Below, piece after piece: positions 12,857 through 14,005 of a stretch of 14,005 bases of DNA (position 1 is the stretch's first letter; the number at the start of each line of letters is the position of its first letter). This DNA is from an uncultured Collinsella sp. (GTDB lineage Bacteria > Actinomycetota > Coriobacteriia > Coriobacteriales > Coriobacteriaceae). The stretch covers positions 1-14,005 of the forward strand of contig CABUDB010000012.1 of assembly GCA_902490245.1 (NCBI GenBank), given 5' to 3'. Made by a program: the position numbers and the translations under genes. The notes below the pieces were generated by a model. The model was not told the DNA's origin, made no database searches, and worked only from the letters and a program-made list of their open reading frames with translations.

Positions 12857-13927
12857 ATGTCGCTCGTTTTGGATATTAAGAAACGTTATCCCGGGTTTGT
12901 GCTCGACATGCAGCTTGAGGCCGGCGAGGAGCGTGTGGCGCTGCTGGGCGCCTCAGGTTGCGGCAAGAGCTGCACGTTGCGCTGCATTGCCGGCGTGGAG
13001 ACGCCCGACGAGGGCAAGATCGTCGTCAACGGCGTGACCTTTTTTGACTCGGCGGCGGGTATCAACCTGTCGCCCCAGGAGCGAAAATGCGCCCTGCTGT
13101 TCCAGAACTATCAGCTGTTTCCCAACATGACGGTGGCCGATAACGTATGCGCCGGTGTTAAGGATGCGGGTGACGCCGCCGCGCGCAAAAAGCTCGCCGA
13201 GCGCTATCTGGGCATTTTCGGTCTGGCCGATTTTGCCGACCGCTACCCCGCGCGCCTCTCGGGCGGTCAGCAGCAACGCGTGGCGCTTGCGCGCATGGTG
13301 GCGGCGCATCCGGGCATTTTTATGTTCGACGAGCCCATGAGCGCGCTCGATTCCTATCTTAAGAGCGCGCTCGAACAGAACATGCTCGACCTGTTCGATG
13401 TGTGCAACCGTACCGTGCTCTACGTGAGCCACGACATCGACGAAGCGTGCCGTCTGTGCGAGCGCATTTGTGTGATGCACGACGGGCATATGGAGGAGAT
13501 CGGCTCCGTCGAGGACGTGGTCCGCCGGCCGCAAACCTTGGCTGCGCTGCGCCTGACGGGCTGCAAGAATACGAGCCGCGCGCGCAAGATCGGCGACGAA
13601 GAAGTTGAGGCCCTCGACTGGGGCATGACCTTCAACGTGGGCCGTGAGGTTCCCGATAACGTGGCGTACCTGGGTATTCGTGCGAGCTACTTCCATGTGG
13701 ACAACCGTGCTGAGCGGGGTCGCAACAGCTACGACCTGCATGTGGCCCGCGTGAGCGATTCACGTTTTGAGCGCCTGGTGCTGCTGGACGTGCCGCGCGC
13801 CGACGCGCCGACGCGCCTGCAGTGGAAGGTCAACAAAGTGCGCATGCCTGTCGACGAGCTGCCGCAAGCAGGCGAGACGCTGCGCATGCATTTTGATGCC
13901 AGCAGGATCCATTTGGTTTGTCGATAG
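12857..13927 (+). CDS. modC: Molybdate ABC transporter ATP-binding protein
   Basis: ModC is the cytoplasmic ATPase that drives molybdate import with ModB. The 356-aa protein has Walker A GASGCGKS (31-38), Q-loop Gln83, signature LSGGQQQ (134-140), Walker B IFMFDEP (154-160), the D-loop SALD (162-165) and switch His192. About 120 C-terminal residues after position 235 form a regulatory domain in the place of the TOBE/MOP oxyanion-binding domain of ModC; its sequence is divergent, so oxyanion sensing is only inferred. Length matches ModC (about 350). The ATG lies 3 bp after the modB stop, and GGGAGG sits inside the modB end, 10 nt upstream, indicating coupling. No strong terminator is visible before the window edge. 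Confidence 0.94.
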   Translation: MSLVLDIKKRYPGFVLDMQLEAGEERVALLGASGCGKSCTLRCIAGVETPDEGKIVVNGVTFFDSAAGINLSPQERKCALLFQNYQLFPNMTVADNVCAGVKDAGDAAARKKLAERYLGIFGLADFADRYPARLSGGQQQRVALARMVAAHPGIFMFDEPMSALDSYLKSALEQNMLDLFDVCNRTVLYVSHDIDEACRLCERICVMHDGHMEEIGSVEDVVRRPQTLAALRLTGCKNTSRARKIGDEEVEALDWGMTFNVGREVPDNVAYLGIRASYFHVDNRAERGRNSYDLHVARVSDSRFERLVLLDVPRADAPTRLQWKVNKVRMPVDELPQAGETLRMHFDASRIHLVCR

Positions 13928-13928
13928 C

Positions 13929-13957
13929 GCCGGGTAATGCCGTCGGGGAATCCCGGC
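13929..13957 (+). terminator. Weak hairpin behind modC, possible terminator
   Basis: GCCGGG 13929-13934 pairs with CCCGGC 13952-13957 over 6 bp with a 17-nt loop, starting just after the modC stop. Only TTC follows, so it may not terminate by itself. The remaining bases to the window end show no gene. Confidence 0.3.
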
Positions 13958-14005
13958 TTCACTGCTTGTACATGAATACTTGTTGCTCCCATAAGTTAAC
14001 ATTTT

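Overview
The window reads as an ordinary chromosomal stretch of a high-GC, anaerobic actinobacterium. Gene content, codon use and intergenic style (GGGAC-type inverted repeats, GTG/TTG starts with GGAGG-like ribosome binding sites) fit the Coriobacteriia, and Collinsella is my best guess. That guess is inference from gene style; no ribosomal RNA is present to confirm it.

Left part (1-3213). The window opens inside the 3' half of the RNase P RNA gene. A 99-nt, almost fully paired stem-loop and a pair of 14-bp direct repeats follow. Next come a YigZ/IMPACT-family protein (+), a C_GCAxxG_C_C redox-type protein (-) convergent with it, and a divergently transcribed metY (O-acetylhomoserine sulfhydrylase, +). 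The divergent gap holds a perfect 10-bp dyad. A strong terminator ends metY.

Middle part (3214-8302). An MFS drug-efflux-type transporter (+), xanthine phosphoribosyltransferase (xpt, +) and a small stand-alone GGQ-domain release-factor-like protein (+) follow one another. Perfect inverted repeats flank the last gene. A diacylglycerol/lipid kinase (-) and a CLC-family anion transporter (-) lie on the opposite strand. The CLC protein carries GNN and GREG motifs that make fluoride export plausible.

Right part (8303-14005). This is a molybdenum block. moeA and a mogA/moaB-type gene form a tight pair for molybdenum insertion into molybdopterin. After a terminator and an AT-rich regulatory region with regularly spaced half-sites, a modA-modB-modC operon encodes high-affinity molybdate (or tungstate) uptake. 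ModA binds the oxyanion outside, ModB is the channel, ModC is the ATPase, and MoeA/Mog use the imported metal for cofactor synthesis. The moaA, moaC, moaD and moaE genes are not in the window. The most unusual protein here is ModB: it has a signal sequence and about 190 residues of unrecognised extracytoplasmic domain in front of the normal permease, plus a polar C-terminal tail.

I saw no mobile element, CRISPR array, tRNA or prophage gene. The best candidates for something undescribed are the ModB fusion, the long hairpin behind rnpB, the family of intergenic GGGAC palindromes, and the modA upstream dyad array.
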